Positions 24,029 to 33,053 of a stretch of DNA of 64,000 nucleotides are shown piece after piece. The position numbers and the translations under genes were made by a program. Source of the DNA: UBA3700 sp963592135 (lineage in GTDB: Bacteria; Bacillota; Clostridia; Christensenellales; UBA3700); NCBI GenBank assembly GCA_963592135.1, contig CAVAVP010000006.1:26651-90650 (forward strand), in the 5' to 3' direction. Every line of letters starts with the position of its first letter. Position 1 is the first letter of the stretch. The notes below the pieces were generated by a model. That model had not been told where the DNA came from, made no database searches, and worked only from the letters and a program-made list of their open reading frames with translations.

Positions 24029-26712
24029 TCTGCTTTATTCCTTTTAAAAATATTTTTCAATTTATTACTTATCCCTGTTAAGGATTTCTTAAATTCCTTT
24101 CCTGTGTTTATAACAGCTTCAATTTCTACACGCATGAATATCATCATTGGTATTACAAGAGCTAGCATTATTACAGTTCTTATGTACATTTGAGTTGTAA
24201 GTGTATATAAACTAAATAATTGTGTTGCAAATGTTGTAGTAATTGCCCAAATAAAGGCTATTAAACACAATACAACCAAGAATGCTCTTTCCTTATTAAA
24301 TGGCATACAACATTGAATTAAAACTATAAAAGAAACGGTTGCATAAATATATGTTGCCATTGTTGAAACTTGACTTGAAACATTTATTCCTATATTGCTA
24401 TATGAATATGCTGTTATAAATATAAATATTGCTATAGTAAATCCTGCCGGCAAGGCCTTTTTAAAGACTTTAGACAGGAATCCACCTTCAACTCTTTGAT
24501 TGTTAGGTTCTAATGCTAGGAAGAATGAAGGTATTCCTACAAATAGAGAACTTACAAGTGTTAATTGAATTGATTCAAATGGGTAAGAAAGGCTAAATGC
24601 TATACAAAGTATTGTTAAAAGTGCACTAAACGTTGTCTTTACCAAGAACAACGATGCCGCTCTTTCTATGTTATTTATAACTCTTCTACCCTCTGCAACA
24701 ACTGATGGCAATGATGAAAAATCTGAATCAAGCAATACTAATTGTGAAACCGATCTAGCGGCCGATGATCCTGCAGCCATAGCAATAGAACAATCTGCTT
24801 CTTTTAATGCCATTACATCGTTAACACCATCCCCTGTCATTCCTACTGTATGTCCCTTAGATTTCAATGCTTGAACTAATTGCTTTTTTTGTTTTGGAGA
24901 TACACGACCAAAAATGGTATATCTATCACAAGCATCTAAAACTTTTTCATAAGTATCTAAAGTCGTTGCATCTACATAATTTTCAGCACCATTTAAACCT
25001 GCTCTTTCTGCAACTTTCGAAACAGTAATAGGATTATCTCCGGAAATTACCTTTAAGTTAACATTTTGTGCTGCAAAATACTCAAATGTTGATTGAGCAT
25101 TTTCACGAATTTTATCTGAAAGTGCAATCAATGCCACTACTTTCATTTTTTTAGGATTCATTTCTTCAGTTAGTTTTTCACTACTATTTACTAAAACTAA
25201 AACTCTAAATCCTTGATTTGTATATTTTTCACACTCTTGTTCTACTTCTTTAAATCTATCCTTTAAAACAAACTCAGGAGCGCCTACAATAAATACTCCA
25301 TTTATACCAAAATCTACAGCTGACCATTTTCTTGCAGAAGAAAAAGGAATTTTCTTAATAATTTCAAAGTTCATATCCTGTTTGAAATATTGCTCAAATG
25401 CTTCAAAAGTTGCATTATTTGGTCCAAGTGCTGTTACCATATTACCAATTATATCGTTTACTTTAACTTTTGAATTATCTAGTAAAATAACATCCTCAAC
25501 TTGCATTGAGCCTTCTGTTATAGTTCCCGTTTTATCTAAACACAAAACATCAACTCTTGCTAAAGTTTCTATTGAATAAAGTTCTTGAACTAAAGTTCTT
25601 TTCTTTGCAAGTTTATATACACCAGCCGCAAGCGCAATTGAAGTTAAAACCATCAAACCTTCTGGAATTAATCCAATAATAGAACTTACGGATCTTGTTA
25701 CTGTATCTGTCATATTTCCATCAAAAACCTTGTAGTTGTTAAAAAACATCATAGTTCCAAGTGGGAATATTAAAATTGTTACAATACGAATTATCCAGTT
25801 AATAGAAGTCATTAACTTAGATTTTGCTTTTTTAAATTTCTTTGCTTCAGAAAGTAATTTTGCGGAATAGGAGTTTGCGCCAACTGCCGTTACTCTACAC
25901 TTTGCAGTGCCTGCAACAACAGAAGAACCAGAATATAAAGAATCTCCTAATTCTTTTTTAATATCATCACTCTCACCGGTAAGTAGTGATTCATTAACAT
26001 CGCAAGAGCCATCTACAACAGTACAATCAACAGGAACTTGGTCTCCTTGTTTTAAAACAATAATGTCATCTACAACAACTGCATCTACATTTAAAGTTTC
26101 CTTGCTTGCTATATTGTTTTTAGTTCTTATAACCTCTACCGTAGGGGTTGTCAAGATAGACATTTTCTCCAATGTTCTTTTTGATCTTATTTCCTGGAAA
26201 ATACCAATAACCATATTTGCTAAGCAAATACCTAAAAATAGCGCATTTTTGATACTTCCAAACATTAAAACTGCAATACCCAGTACAAAATTCAAGATAT
26301 TGAATAGAGTTAAAACATTTGATCTAAAAATTGCAAAATAAGATTTAGTAACCACTGTTTGTTGAACATTTACAAAACCTTTGTCTATTCTTTCTTGTAA
26401 TTGTTCTTCATTTAAACCCATATCGGGATTTGCATCTACTCTAACTAAAGGTGATTTTAAATAAGCACGAGTAAGTTTTCTTTTTTTAGGAGTTTCTTCC
26501 TTTACAGGTTCTTGTAAAGCACTTGAATCCAAAATTGCTGATTCTTTTTTTTCTTCAGCTTTTTCTAAATTAACTTCTTGTTGAACAACAACTTCTTTTT
26601 TAGAATTGTCTTTTTTTTCAACTTTTGAAGTTTTATTATCTATGATAGGAGTAGCACTATCTTTAGCACTTTCTTTATTCTCTTCATTAATTTTAGTCTT
26701 TTTAATTGCCAA
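24025..26712 (-). CDS. P-type cation ATPase of uncertain ion
   Basis: 895 residues from TTG 26712, which sits three bases behind AGGAGAAGG; an upstream ATG at 26757 is in frame but its leader contains that Shine-Dalgarno, so I reject it. A Lys/Glu-rich disordered tail (about 100 residues) precedes the ATPase core: LTGESDD, phosphorylation motif CLDKTGTITEGSM, KGxP-like SARKWSA, SGDNPITV, TGDGVNDVMALK. Helix 4 has IPEGLMVL. It belongs to a large Firmicutes group related to Ca2+/Mg2+ pumps; ion not inferable. The helix-6 region FVGIPSFFLALEPN lacks the NxxTD of Ca2+ pumps. Confidence 0.88.
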   Translation of the reverse strand: MAIKKTKINEENKESAKDSATPIIDNKTSKVEKKDNSKKEVVVQQEVNLEKAEEKKESAILDSSALQEPVKEETPKKRKLTRAYLKSPLVRVDANPDMGLNEEQLQERIDKGFVNVQQTVVTKSYFAIFRSNVLTLFNILNFVLGIAVLMFGSIKNALFLGICLANMVIGIFQEIRSKRTLEKMSILTTPTVEVIRTKNNIASKETLNVDAVVVDDIIVLKQGDQVPVDCTVVDGSCDVNESLLTGESDDIKKELGDSLYSGSSVVAGTAKCRVTAVGANSYSAKLLSEAKKFKKAKSKLMTSINWIIRIVTILIFPLGTMMFFNNYKVFDGNMTDTVTRSVSSIIGLIPEGLMVLTSIALAAGVYKLAKKRTLVQELYSIETLARVDVLCLDKTGTITEGSMQVEDVILLDNSKVKVNDIIGNMVTALGPNNATFEAFEQYFKQDMNFEIIKKIPFSSARKWSAVDFGINGVFIVGAPEFVLKDRFKEVEQECEKYTNQGFRVLVLVNSSEKLTEEMNPKKMKVVALIALSDKIRENAQSTFEYFAAQNVNLKVISGDNPITVSKVAERAGLNGAENYVDATTLDTYEKVLDACDRYTIFGRVSPKQKKQLVQALKSKGHTVGMTGDGVNDVMALKEADCSIAMAAGSSAARSVSQLVLLDSDFSSLPSVVAEGRRVINNIERAASLFLVKTTFSALLTILCIAFSLSYPFESIQLTLVSSLFVGIPSFFLALEPNNQRVEGGFLSKVFKKALPAGFTIAIFIFITAYSYSNIGINVSSQVSTMATYIYATVSFIVLIQCCMPFNKERAFLVVLCLIAFIWAITTTFATQLFSLYTLTTQMYIRTVIMLALVIPMMIFMRVEIEAVINTGKEFKKSLTGISNKLKNIFKRNKAE

Positions 26713-26844
26713 AACCCTTCTCCTATATAAATAACATACGTGTATATAATAACACACACGCTTTGAGTAGTCAAAATTAGATTAATCAATATTTTGAAAA
26801 AACTATAACAACATTTAGTAATTTGATTATATCAATTTAAAAAA

Positions 26845-26866
26845 AATAGCATTCCATAGCACTATT
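26845..26866 (-). terminator. Probable terminator after aroQ
   Basis: Imperfect hairpin AATAG..GC / GC..CTATT with eight T following on the minus strand, about 20 bases beyond the aroQ stop. Confidence 0.5.
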
Positions 26867-26882
26867 TTTATATTATAAAATT

Positions 26883-27305
26883 TTACTTTTTTAAAAACTC
26901 AATGGCCTCTATATATCCATCCCATCCTTTTCCTTTTATTTGGGCTATACAAGCTGGCTTTATTACAGATATTTTTCTAAACTCTTCTCTTGAATCTATA
27001 TCTGAAATATGAACTTCTACTGTTTTAATAGAGACTGCCTTTATAGCGTCTAATATTGCATATGAATAATGAGTAAAAGCACCTGGATTTATTACGATTC
27101 CGTCGAATTTTTCAAAATAACATTTTTGAATAGTATCAACGATATCTCCCTCATGATTAGATTGATAAAAACTTAACATTACATCACTTTCTTTATCTTT
27201 AACATAGTTTATCAAATCTTCGTACTTACCATTTCCATAAATTCCTGGCTCACGTATTCCTAGCATATTTAAATTAACGCCATTTATTACCATTATTTTT
27301 TTCAT
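26883..27305 (-). CDS. aroQ: 3-dehydroquinate dehydratase, type II
   Basis: Third shikimate-pathway step. 140 residues; VINGVNLNMLGIREPGIYG with the catalytic Tyr, FYQSNHEGDIVDTIQ, INPGAFTHYSYAILDA and EVHISDIDSREEFRK are all type II motifs (GVN instead of the common GPN). It overlaps the aroE-aroK fusion by four bases and is the last gene of the pair. Confidence 0.95.
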   Translation of the reverse strand: MKKIMVINGVNLNMLGIREPGIYGNGKYEDLINYVKDKESDVMLSFYQSNHEGDIVDTIQKCYFEKFDGIVINPGAFTHYSYAILDAIKAVSIKTVEVHISDIDSREEFRKISVIKPACIAQIKGKGWDGYIEAIEFLKK

Positions 27306-28588
27306 CCTAGTATCTCCATCAACTTTTTCTTATCCAATTCTATTTCACCAAAAGGAACGATATAATCCGCAAGTTTTACATATCTTGGATATCTTTCATT
27401 ATACATCTTTATTACATCTTCCTTGCTATTTATACCTGGGTATTTGTCTAAATCTATTGTAGATAATATTCTATCTATTGATCTATCTCTAAAAACTGTA
27501 ATTCCAGAACTTCTCAATGCAAACAAATCTCTTAAGTCTAAAACTGCACCAGAGCCTACTGCTACAACTTTATTTTTTTCCTTACAAATGTTCTTTATAG
27601 CCTCATGCTCAAATTGCCTAAAAGCAGTTTCTCCATCCTCTTCATATATTTGCTTAATACTTTTTTTAGCTTTCTTTTCTATAGTTTCATCAAGATCTAT
27701 AAACTCTTTATTAAATTCTTGAGCAATTACCTTTCCAAGTTCCGTCTTTCCGCATCCTACCATGCCGACTATATATATGTTTGCATGTTCGCTTTTTTGG
27801 GTTTGTATAACAACATTATTTTGAAGTCTTTTTGTCATAGGCTCCATATTAAATCCCTGCCATATACTTTGCGACATGATTGCCTGAGATATAAGCATAT
27901 AAAGTCCCGGTATTACTATCTTTTCACATTCTACACCCAACTTTAAAAATTTTGTAAATAACGGATTATAAATTAAATCTACAATAACATCAAATTTCTC
28001 AATAATAGACTTTTTAACAGGAGTTTCATCGCTATTAGGATACATCCCAACTGGAGTGGCATTAATAAGCATATAACCACTCATTTTAGATAGTTCCGTA
28101 TATGTAATTTTTTTTGCACATTTAATCTCAACATCTTTCTTTTTCGATACAAAATAAATCTCTTTTGCAACTTTTCTTAAAGCATATATAACGCTTTTAG
28201 CCGTACCTCCATCTCCAAGAACGACAACTACTCTACCTTTTGGCAATTGATTTACTGTCTCTAAAAGATCTCTAAAACTTCTAGCATCTGTGTTATATCC
28301 AATAAGTTTTCCATTTACGTTATTTATTGTATTTATAGAGCCTATTTCTAAAGCTTCATCATCAACTATATCAATATGACTTGCCATTTGTGTTTTAAAA
28401 GGTGCTGAAACCATAACGCCCTTAAATCCTCTTAAAACCTCATGCATATCTCTTGAGTCAAATTCATCTTGGGTTAATTCTACTTTATCAAATTCACCTT
28501 CAAGTGAGTAAATATCAAAAAATGCATTATGCGCAAGTGGTGCATAAGAATGTAGCAAATTTGAACCTATAACTCCGTATCTAATCAA
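27302..28588 (-). CDS. aroE: Shikimate dehydrogenase-shikimate kinase fusion
   Basis: 428 residues. Residues 1-255: AroE with YGVIGSNLLHSYAPLAHNAFF, VSAPFKTQMA, NTINNVNGKLIGYNTDA and the NADP loop VVLGDGGTAKSVIYAL, ATPVGMYP. Residues about 265-428: AroK with P-loop IVGMVGCGKTELGK, FIDLDETIEKKAKKSI, GETAFRQFEHEAI and GSGAVLDL. Two successive enzymes of the shikimate pathway in one chain. The P-loop reads GKTE where most AroK have GKST/GKTT. Adjacent aroQ supplies the preceding step. Good Shine-Dalgarno AAGGAG. Confidence 0.95.
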   Translation of the reverse strand: MIRYGVIGSNLLHSYAPLAHNAFFDIYSLEGEFDKVELTQDEFDSRDMHEVLRGFKGVMVSAPFKTQMASHIDIVDDEALEIGSINTINNVNGKLIGYNTDARSFRDLLETVNQLPKGRVVVVLGDGGTAKSVIYALRKVAKEIYFVSKKKDVEIKCAKKITYTELSKMSGYMLINATPVGMYPNSDETPVKKSIIEKFDVIVDLIYNPLFTKFLKLGVECEKIVIPGLYMLISQAIMSQSIWQGFNMEPMTKRLQNNVVIQTQKSEHANIYIVGMVGCGKTELGKVIAQEFNKEFIDLDETIEKKAKKSIKQIYEEDGETAFRQFEHEAIKNICKEKNKVVAVGSGAVLDLRDLFALRSSGITVFRDRSIDRILSTIDLDKYPGINSKEDVIKMYNERYPRYVKLADYIVPFGEIELDKKKLMEILG

Positions 28589-28620
28589 CTTTTATCTCCT
28601 TTTACCATAAAGTATTATAA

Positions 28621-30006
28621 CTAATTTTCATCTTTAACTAAAGGGGAAATATTTAAAAAAGGCTTTACTTCCTTTTTGTAAGATAAATAACCAAAAATAA
28701 TATTTAAAGTTCCGCCAACCACCCATGATATAGGAATTGCTAAATATATTGCATATTCTTTAAGTAATCCTGCAAAAGCATATGAAAATATAACTCTACA
28801 CATTATTGTTGTTATGGTTAAAACAACAAAAACTTTTAATTTTCCTAAGGATCTTATCAAGGATTGATTTAAAACGATAAAGGAGGCGAATAAATATCCT
28901 GAGGCCATATAGAATATGGACCTTTTTCCTACCTCAATAACATCTACTGCACTTGAATCTACAAATAATTTAACAATAGGTTCAGCGAATACCATACCAA
29001 TTACCATAAAAATTGCAGTATTTATAAGGGCAACAATATTAATTGATTTGTATCCGCCCTTTATTCTATCAAACTTTTTTGCTCCTAAATTTTGTGAAAA
29101 ATATGTTGTTGAAGCATTTGCATAACCTCTAAGTGGAGTCTGATATAATGCATTTAATTTTTCGCCTATATTTGTGCCTGCTATAACAGTTTTGCCAAAG
29201 GTATTTATTAATCCTTGAACAGCAATCCTTGCTGCATAAACGAAAGTTTGTTGCAAAGCAACACTACTTGAATAAGATAAAATATCTTTAGCTTGATTTT
29301 TATCAAATGTAATTTCTTTTATACTTAACTTTATTTCATTAATTTTCCAGTTTGTATAAATTATAATTGCAAAAGCTGAAAACGCTTGAGCTATTAATGT
29401 TGCAATTGCCGCTCCTTCTATTCCAAGTTTAAACACAAGAACAAAAAGCAAATCTAAAACTAAATTTAAAATTGTTGAAACAATTAAAAATACAAGCGGA
29501 GTAAATGAATTTCCTATTGACCTTATTGCATAGCAATAAAAATTATATAAAAATGTAAAAATATTTGCCGAAAATACGATATAAAGATAAATTAATGTAT
29601 CTTGCATTATCTCATCTGGAGTATTTAATAACTTTAAAAATGGTTTACATAAAGCAATAGAAATTATAGATAAAACTAAAGTAAAACTAATTCCTACAAT
29701 AAGCGCGGTGGAAACGGATCTTTTTAACATGTTATTATCCCCTTTTCCAAACCATCTTGCAAATACTATAGATGAGCCTATTGTAAACCCTATAATTACA
29801 TTCATAACAAGATTCATTATAGGTGTTGCCACTCCAATTGCAGCCAAAGCATCTGTTGATACAAATCTCCCAAGAACAATTGAATCCACTGCATTATATA
29901 ATTGTTGAAGAAAATCACCTAATATGTAAAAAGTCGAAAACGAAAGAATAACCCAAAACGGGTTACCTTCCAATAAATTTTGAGATTTTACATTAATTTT
30001 TTCCAT
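28621..30006 (-). CDS. MATE family efflux transporter
   Basis: 461 residues with about twelve hydrophobic helices in two similar halves, starting NPFWVILSFSTFYILGDFLQ and QLYNAVDSIVLGRFV, then the second half GEKLNALYQTPLRGYANAST. This is the DinF/NorM-like Clostridial branch, exporting drugs or metabolites with Na+ or H+. Substrate unknown. Stop of DUF47 gene and its ATG overlap by one base, so it follows the phosphate genes. Confidence 0.92.
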   Translation of the reverse strand: MEKINVKSQNLLEGNPFWVILSFSTFYILGDFLQQLYNAVDSIVLGRFVSTDALAAIGVATPIMNLVMNVIIGFTIGSSIVFARWFGKGDNNMLKRSVSTALIVGISFTLVLSIISIALCKPFLKLLNTPDEIMQDTLIYLYIVFSANIFTFLYNFYCYAIRSIGNSFTPLVFLIVSTILNLVLDLLFVLVFKLGIEGAAIATLIAQAFSAFAIIIYTNWKINEIKLSIKEITFDKNQAKDILSYSSSVALQQTFVYAARIAVQGLINTFGKTVIAGTNIGEKLNALYQTPLRGYANASTTYFSQNLGAKKFDRIKGGYKSINIVALINTAIFMVIGMVFAEPIVKLFVDSSAVDVIEVGKRSIFYMASGYLFASFIVLNQSLIRSLGKLKVFVVLTITTIMCRVIFSYAFAGLLKEYAIYLAIPISWVVGGTLNIIFGYLSYKKEVKPFLNISPLVKDEN

Positions 30007-30611
30007 TAAATCTTATTTATAACATCTAAAAGCGAATCCATCGCTACATCAGCAACATCTGATGTTGTATTTAAGTGCCTATAAATCTCTCTATATTTAA
30101 ACACTAATCTCCAATCATCTATTTCAAATAATCTTGCAAGAGAATCTACGCAGTGTGCCGCCATTTTATTTTCCAAAGCTTTAACTGCAATTGCGTCATC
30201 TTTAGCAATATTTTTATGTTTTTCAGTATTTGAGATTGCTTTTGAAATTCTAACTGAAATATCTAGCAAAATTCCTACCATTACTACAATATCGTCATTT
30301 GGTGTTATTTTAAATTTTCTAAGTTCATCTACTGTTGTTTTTGCATAATCCAAAATTTCATCGATTTGTCTAGATAAATTAAAAATATCATTTCTCTCTA
30401 TTGGAGTAATTAAAGTATTATTCAACTCATCAATGACGATTCTTCTTAGCATATCACCCTCATCTTCAATTTTTATAACAAGGTCTGCGTAAGATTCATC
30501 TTTAGTTGTACAATAATCATACAAAGCTTGCATACCTCTTTTCATAGCATCACATTGGTTGATTAATAATTCGAAAAAATTAACTCTCTTTTTAAAAAAT
30601 TCAAATGCCAT
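30006..30611 (-). CDS. DUF47/PhoU-like phosphate transport accessory protein
   Basis: 201 residues, all-helical, FFKKRVNFFELLINQCDAMKRG, KIEDEGDMLRRIVIDELNNT, LITPIERNDIFNLSRQIDEILD: the TIGR00153 / DUF47 pattern of PhoU-like proteins encoded beside PiT transporters, thought to regulate them. Twelve bases downstream of pit. Confidence 0.93.
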   Translation of the reverse strand: MAFEFFKKRVNFFELLINQCDAMKRGMQALYDYCTTKDESYADLVIKIEDEGDMLRRIVIDELNNTLITPIERNDIFNLSRQIDEILDYAKTTVDELRKFKITPNDDIVVMVGILLDISVRISKAISNTEKHKNIAKDDAIAVKALENKMAAHCVDSLARLFEIDDWRLVFKYREIYRHLNTTSDVADVAMDSLLDVINKI

Positions 30612-30623
30612 ACTAAATCCTCC

Positions 30624-31661
30624 TTATAACACAATAACTTTAAGTAGTGCACATATTCCCATGCCAAACAACATTGCAGCCGGGAACGTTACAATCCAAC
30701 TAACCAGCATTTTTTCGCCTTTTTGCCAAGAAACAGTTCTAATTCCCTCGGCGGCCCCTACCCCCATAATTGATGATGAAACAACCTGTGTTGTAGCAAT
30801 TGGAAGCCCAATAAATGTTGCTGCAAACGAAACAATTAGAGTTGCAAGTTGTGCGACAAAAGACTGAACCGTAGATAACTTATGTAATTTATATCCAACG
30901 GCGGTTATTAAATTTTCTCCACCGAAGAACAACCCTATACATTGTAAAAACGCAAATATTAGGACAATCCACCAGACAAACTCGAAAGATTCAAATGTAA
31001 GCGTTGAATCGCCTGAACACAAAATCATAGCTATTAAATAAATACCTAAAGATTTTTGCACATTATTTGCAGCAATGGAAATAGATAATAAGACTATATT
31101 AATTGCTTGCATTGCTTTAAAAGCCTTTTTCATAGCTCTTGGCCATGCTCCACACATCCAAACGAAGAATTTTTGTAGTAAAAATCCTATCAATAAACCA
31201 ATAATTGGTGCCAAAAATACCATTAATACGACTTTAATTAATACACTATTCCAATCAATAGAATTAAAACCAAATATAATAACACCAGCCCCTACTAATC
31301 CACCTAGCAATGTGTGAGATACGGAATTAGGTACATTTAAAATAATTGAAATTATTGCCCACAAAAGCGCAGCAGCAAGTGTTGAAATTAGAAAAATAAA
31401 TCCTTCATTTGCACTCACTAAAGAATAGGCATTTGTTTCTATTAAAGACCCAACGGTTCTTGCAACAGTATCAGAACCAATTAACAAAATTATAATAAGC
31501 GGAGATACAAACATTGAGATTGCACAAGTAAACAAAGCAAGTCTTGGCTTTAGTGAATGCGTGGCAAGTGAAGAAGCTATGGCAGACGTTCCATCAACAT
31601 AGCCCATATAAAAAGTAAATAATCCTGCTAAAATAGAAATTACTACAATATAAATTGTCAC
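30624..31661 (-). CDS. pit: Inorganic phosphate transporter, PiT family
   Basis: 345 residues, about ten membrane segments, two inverted PiT repeats: GYVDGTSAIASSLATHSLKP in the first and NSVSHTLLGGLVGAG, with NNVQKSLGI and IATTQVVSSSIMGVGAAEG in the second. Starts at GTG behind AGGAG. Operon pit-DUF47-MATE. No Pho box assessed; 31662-31803 shows no further gene. Confidence 0.95.
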   Translation of the reverse strand: MTIYIVVISILAGLFTFYMGYVDGTSAIASSLATHSLKPRLALFTCAISMFVSPLIIILLIGSDTVARTVGSLIETNAYSLVSANEGFIFLISTLAAALLWAIISIILNVPNSVSHTLLGGLVGAGVIIFGFNSIDWNSVLIKVVLMVFLAPIIGLLIGFLLQKFFVWMCGAWPRAMKKAFKAMQAINIVLLSISIAANNVQKSLGIYLIAMILCSGDSTLTFESFEFVWWIVLIFAFLQCIGLFFGGENLITAVGYKLHKLSTVQSFVAQLATLIVSFAATFIGLPIATTQVVSSSIMGVGAAEGIRTVSWQKGEKMLVSWIVTFPAAMLFGMGICALLKVIVL

Positions 31662-31803
31662 TTGTTTCTCCTATATAATAAATTCTATATGATATAACAT
31701 TATATTATATGTAAAATCAAATTACAAGATTACAATTTTTTTATATGGACAATTTAGTAGTAATTTAAAATTAAAAAAACACAAAACAAAAAAGAAAATT
31801 TTA

Positions 31804-32928
31804 TCAATCATAAATTGTAAAAATCATCCTCTGCATTTTTGAAAAGCTTTCAATATTATACTTTTTGGTTTCACTATCATAAGAATATATTGGATTAGAT
31901 TGATAAGAGCTTGTCCCATCTTTACCTAGAAATTTTAAATAAAGATTATTTATAAAATTACCAATATTTTCAAGTTTGTTATTTTTGCTTTGAAACGCTT
32001 CCCTTCTTTCACTCTCTTTTATAAAAATGTCATTAATTTGGAACTCTTTTTTTGCTTCGGTGCTGTTTAACAAAACTAGTACATCATAAGCATAACTAAA
32101 CGTAAAATAGTAGCCAGTATACTTTAGATAGATATTATCTGAGGATAGTAGGACAAAAAGAGATAGCACATTTGCCTCCTCTTCATCCATAACGCCTATA
32201 GTATGTGCAAGCTCATGCGCTATGGAATATACCTTATCTACAAAGAGCGTGTCACTATTATAGTTTGCCTCACCTGTTGGAATAAACGTTATACCAATTA
32301 TGCCATTTAACGACATTAATTTACTAAAAACAATTGGCTTTGCTAAAGATAGACAATCTAGGAAATAATTTTCTTTATAAGAATTCAAATTTGCATTTTT
32401 GTATGCCTTTAGAATTTCATTTTTTATCTCAGCATCCGTGTAGAATTTTTCTAAAAATCCATCTTCGTCCTTGTCTACTATTTGGGCTACAGCTTCCATT
32501 TTTTCATTATATTTTTTTATAATTTCAATGTATTTTTCATCTGTATAATTATTATTATTTAATATAGGCAACTCTTCCCTTTTATAAATCGTTCCTACCA
32601 TAATATAGTAATCAAGTCCAAACACTAATAAGATAATTACAATGGATAAAAACTTATTTACTCCGCCAGTTTTATTTTTCTTAACAAAATTAATAATTCC
32701 TAAAATAAGTAAAATTAAAATGACTAAAACAAGCAAAAACATTAAAACTTCAAATAAAGAAAAAGAAAAATTATTTGTAAACTTTGTCATAAAAGATATT
32801 ATTGGAAATATTAAATTTATTCTGATACTTTCCCTGACGTCTTCAATTGCGTATAAAACAGCAAAAACTATATACGCTACAACACACACTAGAACCCCTA
32901 TGATTTTTCCTTTTATTTTTCTATCCAT
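31804..32928 (-). CDS. DUF3810 membrane metallopeptidase
   Basis: 374 residues. Three hydrophobic segments in the first 120 residues, then a soluble domain with the zinc-binding motif IAHELAHTIGV (HExxH) and downstream EEEANVLS providing the third ligand, typical of DUF3810. Probably a membrane-bound zinc protease; substrate unknown. The ATG lacks a Shine-Dalgarno; TAACAT ends six bases upstream, another possible leaderless start. Confidence 0.85.
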   Translation of the reverse strand: MDRKIKGKIIGVLVCVVAYIVFAVLYAIEDVRESIRINLIFPIISFMTKFTNNFSFSLFEVLMFLLVLVILILLILGIINFVKKNKTGGVNKFLSIVIILLVFGLDYYIMVGTIYKREELPILNNNNYTDEKYIEIIKKYNEKMEAVAQIVDKDEDGFLEKFYTDAEIKNEILKAYKNANLNSYKENYFLDCLSLAKPIVFSKLMSLNGIIGITFIPTGEANYNSDTLFVDKVYSIAHELAHTIGVMDEEEANVLSLFVLLSSDNIYLKYTGYYFTFSYAYDVLVLLNSTEAKKEFQINDIFIKESERREAFQSKNNKLENIGNFINNLYLKFLGKDGTSSYQSNPIYSYDSETKKYNIESFSKMQRMIFTIYD

Positions 32929-33016
32929 ATTTATATGTTACCACATATACCTTAAATTTTAATTTATAAATACCGCTCTTTATATAGAAAATAATTGTCT
33001 ATTTTATTATAAAAAA

Positions 33017-33043
33017 TATGGCAATGTTTTTCATATTGCCATA
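33017..33043 (-). terminator. pgi terminator
   Basis: TATGGCAAT and ATTGCCATA with a 9-base loop, followed on the minus strand by TTTTTTAT, ten bases past the pgi stop. Confidence 0.9.
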
Positions 33044-33053
33044 CTTTTATTTA

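Noticed and set aside
25907..26341. Plus-strand frame of 144 codons
   Set aside because: Lies wholly antisense to the P-type ATPase, Ser/Thr-rich, no ribosome site.
26713..26757. ATG 26757 as the start of the second P-type ATPase
   Set aside because: The extra codons encode the Shine-Dalgarno AGGAGAAGG itself; TTG 26712 has the right spacing.
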